A DNA stretch of 31,908 nucleotides from an uncultured Alcaligenaceae bacterium. GTDB lineage: Bacteria; Pseudomonadota; Gammaproteobacteria; Burkholderiales; Burkholderiaceae_B. Both the position numbers and the translations under genes were made by a program. Every line of letters begins with the position of its first letter. The first letter of the stretch is position 1. Below the pieces are notes generated by a model. That model ran no database searches and was not told where the DNA came from. It worked only from the letters and a program-made list of their open reading frames with translations. Positions 25,557-31,908 of this stretch are shown in pieces. The stretch is from positions 1 through 31,908 of the forward strand of contig CALFXX010000151.1 in assembly GCA_937952975.1 (NCBI GenBank), given 5' to 3'.

Positions 25557-26184
25557 CGCAAACTCCGTATACGCGATGCAGATTCAGGCTCCGATCTCTA
25601 TCAAGGCTGAAACTGCAATCGCAGATCCTGATACTTGTAAATTTACAGTCAGTACGGTTGTGCAAACGGGCGGGCCTTTTTTCTTTACCGATACGGTGCA
25701 AGCCGCAGGCGCCCCTTTGGCCACAACGCTTTTTGAACTACCAGGAGTCTCCTCTGTCTTAATTGCCGACAATATCGTGACAGTGAGCAAGTCTGCCAAT
25801 ACTGAATGGCAAACCCTCAAAGGTGCGATTGGTGCTGCAATCCGTGCACAGTTGTTATCGGGCGCCCCTGCAGTGCTTGCAACGGCTGTCGCCGCCCAAG
25901 CGCAGGGCCGCTCAACTGAGGTCGTACGAGAGATTGTTCAAGACATTCTTGATCGCGAAGTGAATCGGTCGATCGCGAGTCATGGCGGCGCGATCTCAAT
26001 TGTGGATTTGCGAGAGGGTCAACTCTACGTGCGCATGAGTGGTGGCTGTCAAGGTTGTGCCTCGTCTGAGGCCACGCTCAAACAAGGTTTTGAAGTGATG
26101 GTAAAGAGAGCCGCACCAGAGATCACTGAAATTATTGATGTGACTGACCATCAATCAGGACAAAAACCGTACTACTCGCGTTGA
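25549..26184 (+). CDS. Nfu-type iron-sulfur scaffold/carrier protein
   Basis: With the ATG at 25549 the product has 211 residues. An Nfu N-terminal-like domain (ISIKAETAIADPDTCKFTV, LFELPGVSSVLIADNIVTVSK) is followed by a linker and a NifU C-terminal domain with the cluster-binding pair Cys167 and Cys170 in MSGGCQGCASSEATLKQG. Nfu proteins accept [4Fe-4S] clusters and pass them to targets; Mrp-type ATPases are known cluster carriers, so the overlap with the preceding gene (8 bases) makes functional sense. The N-domain's usual TPNP segment is changed to AIADPDT. Alternative ATGs at 25522 and 25573 exist, and none has a convincing ribosome site, so coupling from the mrp stop is likely. Confidence 0.85.
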   Translation: MSDANSVYAMQIQAPISIKAETAIADPDTCKFTVSTVVQTGGPFFFTDTVQAAGAPLATTLFELPGVSSVLIADNIVTVSKSANTEWQTLKGAIGAAIRAQLLSGAPAVLATAVAAQAQGRSTEVVREIVQDILDREVNRSIASHGGAISIVDLREGQLYVRMSGGCQGCASSEATLKQGFEVMVKRAAPEITEIIDVTDHQSGQKPYYSR

Positions 26185-26188
26185 TTAA

Positions 26189-26232
26189 AGGGCAAGCCCA
26201 TTGCGCTTTGAACAACAGCGAGCTCTTGCCTT
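26189..26232. terminator. Stem-loop between convergent nfu and Bug-receptor genes
   Basis: GGCAAG (26191-26196) pairs with CTTGCC (26225-26230), extended by two outer pairs, around a 28-base loop that itself can fold (GCGCT/AGCG). The plus strand then reads TTAATTTTTAA. It is a candidate bidirectional terminator. Confidence 0.45.
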
Positions 26233-27223
26233 AATTTTTAATCGAGATTTGCAACCGTTCGAGCAGCGTATTCATCTTGGCACGGTGAGCCATGAAATAG
26301 TTTGCAGCCTCTGCAGTTGTGCTCGACTCGGCCTCAATGCCTATCTTCAATAAGCGCTCTTGTACATCAGAGATCTTTAAAATTTCGCGTACCTCGCGAT
26401 TCAAAAGCGACACAACTGGCGCTGGCAAATCCGGTGGTGCCAGCAAGATAAACCACGGCGTCAGACCTTCAATCTCTAAAGTCATCCCAACTTCGCGTCC
26501 AGTCGAAATCTCTGGACGTAACGAGTAGCGCTTGGGTTCAGTCACCGCCAACAATTTAATGGCGCCCCGCTCGACCAAGGGGCGTGCTGACTCATACTCA
26601 AGCATGGCATAGTCGATTTCGCCCGCAGCCATCGCGGCTGCGACCGGCTGATTACCTTTGAAGGGAACCTCGACCAAATCGATGCCAAGAGATTTACCTA
26701 GCGCCACACCTGCCACGTGTGGGTTTGTGCCATTTCCGGGATGTCCAAAGGCGAGCTTTGCACCTTTCGCATAGGCCACAAACTCTTGATAAGTTGTAGC
26801 CGGTAAACTCGCCTTGACTGCGACAAAAGAGGGTGAGCGCCCCAACAACGTGATTGGCACGAAATCTTTGTTTGGTTCAAAGGACATTCCAACAAACATC
26901 GTTGGAAACATCGTTGTCACCGCATTGGCCACCGCGAGCGTATAGCCATCGGGACTCGCTTTACTCAATGCCTCCATCGCAATGCGTGTCGCGGCGCCGG
27001 GCTTATTTTCGATGACGAAAGTCTGCTTTAAGCGCTCGCTCAAGTGTTGGCCAATAATACGAGCAAGGGTGTCTGTCGCAGCGCCTGCTTGAAACCCCAC
27101 CAACAGGCGAACCGGCCGCTCTGGATACAAGCTGCTGTTTTGCGCGTAAACGGTCTGCGTCAGTAAACTGCTCAACAGCACGAGTGCCACTTGCAACGCT
27201 TTGAACAAGCGATCACTGACCAT
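26231..27223 (-). CDS. Bug/TctC-family tripartite tricarboxylate transporter receptor
   Basis: The 330-residue protein has an N-terminal signal peptide (ALQVALVLLSSLLTQTVYAQ) and the Bug signature YPERPVRLLVGFQAGAATDTLARIIGQHLSERLKQTFVIENKPGA directly after it, with further typical parts such as ALSKASPDGYTLAVANAVT and GELDYAML-like GEIDYAMLEYESARP. Bug proteins are periplasmic receptors for carboxylates and other small acids, abundant in Bordetella and relatives. Most are orphans, and no TctAB membrane partner is adjacent here. It follows the TauD-family gene by 4 bases with GGAG in that gene's end, so they are cotranscribed. The ligand is unknown, possibly the dioxygenase substrate. Confidence 0.92.
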   Translation of the reverse strand: MVSDRLFKALQVALVLLSSLLTQTVYAQNSSLYPERPVRLLVGFQAGAATDTLARIIGQHLSERLKQTFVIENKPGAATRIAMEALSKASPDGYTLAVANAVTTMFPTMFVGMSFEPNKDFVPITLLGRSPSFVAVKASLPATTYQEFVAYAKGAKLAFGHPGNGTNPHVAGVALGKSLGIDLVEVPFKGNQPVAAAMAAGEIDYAMLEYESARPLVERGAIKLLAVTEPKRYSLRPEISTGREVGMTLEIEGLTPWFILLAPPDLPAPVVSLLNREVREILKISDVQERLLKIGIEAESSTTAEAANYFMAHRAKMNTLLERLQISIKN

Positions 27224-27227
27224 TTTT

Positions 27228-28175
27228 TTAGGCTCCGGTCAGAATTTTTTTAGTCCGCGCTTTTTCTTTTGATGCTCGCTTCAGGTCCTTGGGTTTCTCT
27301 GCGACGTTGCGCGGATCATCGAAGGTCACACGTTGATTGACACGCGAGTGTGGCCAGTAATCTGCTAGCGCGTAATGCTGCGTCGAGCGGTTATCCCAAA
27401 TCGCAATTCCGTTGGTTTCCCACTGATGATGCACCATAAATTCAGGGCGCTTAAACCAATCGAACAAGAACCTCAAGATACCGTCGGCCTCATGGCGATC
27501 GACACCAACAATTTTTTTAGTGAAGCCAGAGTTCACGTAAATATATTTTCGATCCGAGTCAGCATTCTTAAGAATGACTGGGTGAGTGACCGGTTTAAAC
27601 TCTCTTAGTGCTGCAAATAAAGCCTCATCACCCTTTTTAGCCAACGAGTCTCTAAAGCTGGCGATCTCCCAAGTATGGACAGCACTTAAGGTCTCTAAAT
27701 ACTTTTGCATCGCGGGCGACAGCCATTCGTACGCTTTTGTCGTGCTGATCCAGCAGGTGTTACCGCCAGCCGGTGGTGTCACTGTAATTTGAATCGCAGT
27801 ACCGAGCGGCGGCTGCTCTTTCCAACTGATGTCGGTGTGCCAACTGTCGATGGTTGGCGGGCGCTTTTCGTCAAACACAATCATCTCAAGCTCGGGCGCA
27901 TGCGCGTTACGCTCAAAATACGATCCATCAGAACTCGGTCCAAACACGCCGGCCAACGCCACATGTTGCTGAGGGGTCAAAACTTGAGGCTTAAAAAAAA
28001 TCACCTCAAAATCCCACAAGGCTTGGCGCAACTCTTTTTTGACTGGTTCGCTCAACGGCTTGGTCAGGTCAACGCCCTCGATCCAGGCTGCAAAATTTGG
28101 CATGCGCGGCACTGGCTTAATGTGCTTGTAACGCTTGGCAATATTGATGGGTTTAAGCGGTTTGGTATTTGCCAT
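27228..28175 (-). CDS. TauD/TfdA-family Fe(II)/2-oxoglutarate dioxygenase
   Basis: The 315-residue protein has the TauD fold: GVDLTKPLSEPVKKELRQAL, a metal HxD at His113 and Asp115 (SWHTDISW), the distal His in WDNRSTQHYALADYW and 2-oxoglutarate-binding Arg in HSRVNQRVTFDD. It probably hydroxylates a sulfonate, aryloxyacid or similar compound with release of the side group. Two features are odd: a lysine-rich N-terminal 20 residues and a very basic tail (KPKDLKRASKEKARTKK). The gene precedes a Bug receptor in the same operon and diverges from a LysR regulator, which probably controls it. Substrate cannot be assigned from sequence. Confidence 0.9.
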   Translation of the reverse strand: MANTKPLKPINIAKRYKHIKPVPRMPNFAAWIEGVDLTKPLSEPVKKELRQALWDFEVIFFKPQVLTPQQHVALAGVFGPSSDGSYFERNAHAPELEMIVFDEKRPPTIDSWHTDISWKEQPPLGTAIQITVTPPAGGNTCWISTTKAYEWLSPAMQKYLETLSAVHTWEIASFRDSLAKKGDEALFAALREFKPVTHPVILKNADSDRKYIYVNSGFTKKIVGVDRHEADGILRFLFDWFKRPEFMVHHQWETNGIAIWDNRSTQHYALADYWPHSRVNQRVTFDDPRNVAEKPKDLKRASKEKARTKKILTGA

Positions 28176-28221
28176 GTGAGCGCGTCCGGTTGATGAAAGT
28201 CAAGATCCCTCAAGGCTAAAC

Positions 28222-28257
28222 TTGCATTTTATATTTATCAATTGCATTATTTGCATT
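28222..28257 (+). promoter_or_regulatory. Repeated TTGCATT motifs in the lysR-tauD intergenic region
   Basis: TTGCATT occurs at 28222, 28242 and 28251, with a related ATGCATT in the palindrome just downstream. These may be additional or half binding sites for the adjacent LysR regulator. Confidence 0.4.
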
Positions 28258-28261
28258 GTTT

Positions 28262-28280
28262 TGATGCATTAAATGCATCA
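28262..28280. promoter_or_regulatory. Perfect 19-bp palindrome, likely LysR-type operator
   Basis: TGATGCATTAAATGCATCA is a perfect dyad with a single central base and contains the LysR T-N11-A pattern (28265-28277). It lies 87 bases before the tauD-like ATG and 84 before the lysR ATG, well placed to control both. Confidence 0.7.
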
Positions 28281-28363
28281 CATTGATGAATAATTGCTCA
28301 ATATCTACTTTGGGCTAGACATTCAAGGCAGACAATGCCAAATCATGACAAGGCGCCCAAACG

Positions 28364-29263
28364 ATGCTCAACCTGACTCAAATTAACCACCTCGTGGCGT
28401 TAGCCGAAGAGCGTCACTTTGCAAGGGCTGCGGCTAGAGTCCACTTGAGTCAACCTGCCTTTAGCCGAAGCATTCAGGCAATTGAACGTAAAGCCGACTT
28501 GCGGCTGTTTGAAAGACAACCCGGCTCGGTACGACTCACCTCGGCCGGTGAGTTCTTTATTCAACAGGCAAGGCAACTGCTGTTAAGTGCCCGAAATCTC
28601 GAGCGCGATATCGTCCTGTACCGAACCGCCGACTTAGGCGACATCGCTTTCGGAATGGGACCTTTCCCGGCCGCTACGCTGTTACGCGAGGCCCTCAGTC
28701 AACTCAGGCAACGCCACCCGCGCGTTTCAATACGCGCAGAGATTAATAACTGGCGTCAATTGCACGAAAATTTAGAGCGAGAAGATATCGAATTTTTTGT
28801 TGCGACCATCGCCGATATTGGTAACACAGCGGCGCTAGACATCAGACCACTCGTTCGACAGAAAGTAGATTTTTACGTTCGTACTGATCACCCTTTAGCA
28901 AACGCCGAAACGCCATTCGTTGCGATGTGGGACTACGGCGTTGCCGCAACTAAGTTGACCACAACCTTGCGACAGCGCCTCGCGAAAGAATTAAGACTTG
29001 AACAAGACTCTGAATTAACTCTTGCCGTGCAATGTGATGACGTTGACTTCTTACATCATTTGGCACTAACAAGTGATACGGTCATTATCAGCACGGATAG
29101 CGCGGTAAATAAGAAGGGGCATGACGTACTTTTAAGAAAGCTCATCATCAGAGAGATCCCGACTGTCGATTTACAAATCGGCATTGTCAGTTTGCGCAAT
29201 CGAACGCCATCGCCAATGGCAAAAATAGTCATGCAAACACTTGAACACCTTTGCGCCAATTAA
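28364..29263 (+). CDS. LysR-family transcriptional regulator
   Basis: The 299-residue protein has the LysR winged helix-turn-helix at residues 4-62 (INHLVALAEERHFARAAARVHLSQPAFSRSIQAIERKADLRLFERQPGSVRLTSAG), and the usual effector-binding domain (GDIAFGMGPFPAATLLREAL onwards). It should bind the palindrome in the divergent region and regulate the dioxygenase-Bug receptor pair in response to a small molecule, as LysR proteins usually control divergently transcribed neighbours and themselves. AAGGCG lies 11 bases before the ATG. No terminator is seen before the FNR-like box that follows. Confidence 0.95.
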   Translation: MLNLTQINHLVALAEERHFARAAARVHLSQPAFSRSIQAIERKADLRLFERQPGSVRLTSAGEFFIQQARQLLLSARNLERDIVLYRTADLGDIAFGMGPFPAATLLREALSQLRQRHPRVSIRAEINNWRQLHENLEREDIEFFVATIADIGNTAALDIRPLVRQKVDFYVRTDHPLANAETPFVAMWDYGVAATKLTTTLRQRLAKELRLEQDSELTLAVQCDDVDFLHHLALTSDTVIISTDSAVNKKGHDVLLRKLIIREIPTVDLQIGIVSLRNRTPSPMAKIVMQTLEHLCAN

Positions 29264-29298
29264 AAAGACTACAGCGGCGGTCCTTATTTACCTGTAAC

Positions 29299-29312
29299 TT
29301 GACATACATCAA
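29299..29312 (+). promoter_or_regulatory. FNR/ANR/DNR-type box upstream of the YeeE/YedE genes
   Basis: TTGACATACATCAA is a near-perfect TTGAT-N4-ATCAA site (one change, C for T). If bound as a class II activator, transcription would begin near 29347, meaning that an ATG at 29349 could not be the start and one at 29379 or 29415 would be used. Confidence 0.6.
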
Positions 29313-29414
29313 ACAGTGATTTTGCTGTTCGCGTGAAGATGTTCAGGCATGAAACTCAATCACGCCGTGCTCTTGAAAATGACAGAGCAAACACTTACGG
29401 GATCACAAATAACA

Positions 29415-29963
29415 ATGTCAGCTCAACTTAGCAAAGCCCAGCGCGACGGCTGGAGCCCCTACTTAGCAGGCGCCTTAGTTGGCCTCTTGGCCATCCTCTC
29501 GGTTTACCTGACCACAGTCTACATGGGTAAATCCAATTACCTTGGCGCCTCAACCACGTTTGTGCGTGCTGCGGGTTTAGTATTTCAAAACTTTGATGCC
29601 GCCCACGTCGCTCAAAATGCTTATTACGCAAAAGAAAAAGTCAAAATTGACTGGCAATTTTTGCTGATCATCGGCATCTTCTTTGGCGCACTCCTCTCTG
29701 CGGTAACAGATAAAAGCTTCAAGCTTGAAGGCGTCCCACCCGTTTGGCAGCAACGCTTCGGCTCATCGGTGATTAAAAAAGCGATCTTTGCCTTTTTCGG
29801 TGGCATCGTCGCCATGATTGGCGCGCGCTTAGCCGATGGCTGCCCGAGCGGACATGGTTTGAGCGGCATGATGCAGCTCTCGGTGAGTTCATTTGTCGCA
29901 ATGGCTATGTTCTTTGGCTTTGGGGCACTGGTTGCACACTTTATGTATACAAGAGGGGCTTGA
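29415..29963 (+). CDS. YeeE/YedE-family membrane protein, first half
   Basis: The 182-residue protein (start at 29415, MSAQLSKAQRDGWSPYLAGAL) has about four to five membrane segments and a conserved Cys-containing motif, Cys143 in ADGCPSGHG with His147. YeeE/YedE proteins (DUF395) import sulfur compounds such as thiosulfate, and conserved cysteines lie on the conduction path. In many bacteria two short genes encode the two halves. Upstream ATGs at 29349 and 29379 remain possible; I prefer 29415 because WSPYLAGAL begins family members and the FNR-like site lies too close for the first ATG. Stop is 5 bases before the partner ATG. Confidence 0.84.
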   Translation: MSAQLSKAQRDGWSPYLAGALVGLLAILSVYLTTVYMGKSNYLGASTTFVRAAGLVFQNFDAAHVAQNAYYAKEKVKIDWQFLLIIGIFFGALLSAVTDKSFKLEGVPPVWQQRFGSSVIKKAIFAFFGGIVAMIGARLADGCPSGHGLSGMMQLSVSSFVAMAMFFGFGALVAHFMYTRGA

Positions 29964-29968
29964 GCATC

Positions 29969-30499
29969 ATGTCAATCGAACAAATTTTAGGGTTATGTAC
30001 AGGCTTGGCTTTTGGTTTTCTTTTACAAAAAGGCCGCGTCTTACGCTACGACAAACAGGTCAACGCCATGTTGTTGAAGGACATGACTATTTTTAAATTC
30101 ATGCTTTCAGCCATCATCGTCGGCATGTTCGGTATTTTGGCGCTCAATGATTTGAAATTGATTCAACTGAGCCATAAGGCGATGAACATAGGTGGCATTC
30201 TAGTTGGCGGTGCTTTATTCGGCGCCGGCTGGGCTGTGATGGGCTTTTGCCCGGGCACTTCGGTGGGTGCTGTGGGTGAAGGGCGCTGGCACGCTGTGTT
30301 TGGTGTTGTGGGCATGGTTGTCGGCGCAGGCATTTATGCTGAGCTTTACCCTACCTTCAAAGACACGGTGCTCTCTTGGGGCGACTTCGGCAAGATTGGT
30401 TTGCCTGAGGCATTGGGAGTCAATCACTGGCTTGTGGCCATCGTCTTTACTGTAATCACCTTGCTGCTCTTTGGTTGGTTCGAGAAGAAAGGCCTTTAA
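29969..30499 (+). CDS. YeeE/YedE-family membrane protein, second half
   Basis: The 176-residue protein has about five membrane segments and the second conserved Cys (Cys94) in VMGFCPGTSVGA. It complements the first half: together they match the two-repeat, Cys-containing topology of single-chain YeeE. Start ATG 29969 has AGAGGGG 10 bases before; a TTG at 29960 overlapping the upstream stop is less likely. Both genes form an operon likely transcribed from the FNR-like region. A role in thiosulfate or other sulfur compound transport is inferred from family. Confidence 0.86.
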   Translation: MSIEQILGLCTGLAFGFLLQKGRVLRYDKQVNAMLLKDMTIFKFMLSAIIVGMFGILALNDLKLIQLSHKAMNIGGILVGGALFGAGWAVMGFCPGTSVGAVGEGRWHAVFGVVGMVVGAGIYAELYPTFKDTVLSWGDFGKIGLPEALGVNHWLVAIVFTVITLLLFGWFEKKGL

Positions 30500-30577
30500 C
30501 CTCCTGCGCAGCCTAAGGGGCGAGGATTGCCGCGCACTCCGGTAAAATCAGACCCGACGTCACCACGGGCCTAAACC

Positions 30578-31908
30578 ATGTTTTTGACACTCACACGCTG
30601 GATTGATCGCAACATTCTTGAACTTGCCCGCGAAATGCGGCTGTCGTACCTGCCCCCCTTAATGGTGTATGTCGCCGCAGGCGTTTCAAGCCTGACCGGC
30701 ATCGTCGGTACCTTTTTTGTTAAAGACTATCTCAACCTCTCTGCAGCCTTTTTAGCGACCCTAAGTTTTTGGGCGGTCATCCCTTGGTCACTCAAAATGG
30801 GGCTTGGGCATATTGTCGATTTGTTGTGGCGCTTTAAAAGCGGATTACTTTTTGTAGGCGCTGCCCTCATCGCAGCAAGCCTGCTCATCATGGTGGGCCT
30901 CGTGTCTTACCGTGACGCGATGGCTGGCATATTCTCAGTTGAAGTTTGGTATGTCTTAAGCGCCTTGCTCGCCCCTATCGGTTATGTCTTGCAAGATGCC
31001 GTTGCCGATGCCATGACGGTTGAAGCCGTGCCGCATGTTGATGAACAAGGCGTACCCATCGAGCCTGAACAACTCAAACTCATGCACACCACCATGCAAA
31101 CGCTGGGGCGCGTGGCCATTATCGGTGGCTCAGTATTCGTTGCATTGTTGAACATATATGCCTTTGCAGGGGTACAGCATCTGTCTGAAGCCGAAAAACT
31201 CACGCGCTATGCACAGGTGTACACCCTGGCTCTTGGGATCCCACTCATCTCGGTAGCAGGTGTCGCAGTAGCGGCTTGGCTACATGCTCGCGATAAGCGG
31301 CGCTTGATTGAGCAAGGTTTCACCAAAAAGCAAGCTCAAGCCGCCCTCACCTCACATATCGAACTCGTCGCACCTAACTGGACAATTCTGTTGGGCAGCC
31401 TGGTCTTTGTGGCTTTCACACTCTCCATGGGTTTAAGCCAAGTTCAATATGGTCAAGAAATCATTTTTGTCGGGTCAATGGCGATCATCATTTTTTTAAT
31501 GAGTCGCCTGACGCGTGATCTTGAGCCGGAGATGCGCTCAACCCTGGTTGGTACCGCTCTGGTCATTTTCTTCTTCAGAGCGATCCCAACACCTGGGCCC
31601 GGTGTGACCTGGTGGCTGATCGATGAGCTTAAGTTTGATCAACAATTTTTTTCAATACTCTCGTTGGTTGGTAGCGTGTTGTCTTTACTTGGCATGTTCA
31701 TTTTTCGTTGCTTCATGGCCGAAAAATCGATTGTTTATGTCGTAGGCACACTCACCATCGTAGGCACCTTACTGGCGCTACCAACTTTAGGAATGGTCCA
31801 TGGCTTGCATCACTGGACTGCGGCCATGACAGGAGGAATCGTTGACGCTCATGTCATCGCACTGATCGACACCGCGCTTGAATCGCCGCTCGGGCAAGTT
31901 GCAATGAT
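30578..31908 (+). CDS. Polytopic membrane transporter, BT1/MFS-like, cut by window end
   Basis: The frame starts at ATG 30578 and runs open to the window end (443 codons seen), so the C-terminus is missing. At least ten hydrophobic segments are visible (VGTFFVKDYLNLSAAF, GLLFVGAALIAASLLIMVGL, ALLAPIGYVLQDAVADAMTV, IIFVGSMAIIIFLM, VVGTLTIVGTLLALPTLG). The FWAVIPWSLKMGLGHIVD segment fits the PWxxKxxxGxxxD motif of folate-biopterin (BT1) and related MFS carriers. A hydrophilic loop lies near residues 155-180 (EQGVPIEPEQLKL). Transport of a folate-like or other compound is possible, but substrate cannot be inferred. No connection to the YeeE/YedE pair beyond a 78-base gap. Confidence 0.72.
   Translation, partial: MFLTLTRWIDRNILELAREMRLSYLPPLMVYVAAGVSSLTGIVGTFFVKDYLNLSAAFLATLSFWAVIPWSLKMGLGHIVDLLWRFKSGLLFVGAALIAASLLIMVGLVSYRDAMAGIFSVEVWYVLSALLAPIGYVLQDAVADAMTVEAVPHVDEQGVPIEPEQLKLMHTTMQTLGRVAIIGGSVFVALLNIYAFAGVQHLSEAEKLTRYAQVYTLALGIPLISVAGVAVAAWLHARDKRRLIEQGFTKKQAQAALTSHIELVAPNWTILLGSLVFVAFTLSMGLSQVQYGQEIIFVGSMAIIIFLMSRLTRDLEPEMRSTLVGTALVIFFFRAIPTPGPGVTWWLIDELKFDQQFFSILSLVGSVLSLLGMFIFRCFMAEKSIVYVVGTLTIVGTLLALPTLGMVHGLHHWTAAMTGGIVDAHVIALIDTALESPLGQVAM

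Overview
The window looks like a chromosomal stretch from a betaproteobacterium, most plausibly of the order Burkholderiales (Alcaligenaceae-like). This is inferred from gene content: a Bug/TctC-type extracytoplasmic receptor, MHS-family transporter, YeeE/YedE pair, SorAB-type sulfite dehydrogenase, CaiB-type CoA-transferase and many small catabolic operons. Base composition looks moderate (around half G+C by eye, not computed). I saw no rRNA, tRNA, CRISPR array, transposase, integrase or phage gene. Both ends cut genes: a Fic protein at the left and a multi-pass transporter at the right.

Layout. Positions 1-1.7 kb: the 3' part of a fic gene, translationally coupled to a small His-rich exported protein, then a small predicted outer-membrane barrel protein. 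1.7-3.5 kb: a umuDC operon on the minus strand under a near-perfect LexA box. 3.7-6.5 kb: a class III CoA-transferase (+) converging on a PQQ-dependent sugar-dehydrogenase-like lipoprotein (-). 6.7-8.4 kb: a Tat-exported molybdenum sulfite dehydrogenase with its monohaem cytochrome c, closed by a strong terminator.

8.5-15.1 kb is a minus-strand six-gene operon: permease, ATPase, permease, amidohydrolase, CobW/COG0523 GTPase, substrate-binding protein. Most junctions overlap. Divergent from it, 15.4-18.7 kb carries a tight plus-strand operon of a second amidohydrolase, an SDR lacking the usual Tyr/Lys dyad, and an acyl-CoA ligase. Converging on that are an SDR, a carboxymuconolactone-decarboxylase-like protein and an MHS transporter (18.8-21.9 kb). 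I read 8.5-21.9 kb as one catabolic island for an unidentified imported organic compound: uptake, metal-dependent hydrolysis, CoA activation and dehydrogenation. The substrate cannot be told from sequence.

22.0-24.1 kb has a small membrane protein divergent from a cupin-chrA pair. Their intergenic region holds two pairs of ACTTAC repeats, each with 11-bp spacing. 24.3-26.2 kb is an iron-sulfur carrier operon: an Mrp ATPase fused to a DUF971 domain, followed by an Nfu scaffold. 26.2-29.3 kb has a TauD-family dioxygenase and a Bug receptor in one operon, divergent from a LysR regulator with a 19-bp palindrome between them. 29.3-30.5 kb is a YeeE/YedE half-transporter pair behind an FNR/ANR-like box. 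The window ends inside a BT1/MFS-like membrane protein. Sulfur recurs (sulfite oxidation, TauD dioxygenase, YeeE/YedE, Fe-S assembly), but these genes are not one operon and the link is only suggestive.
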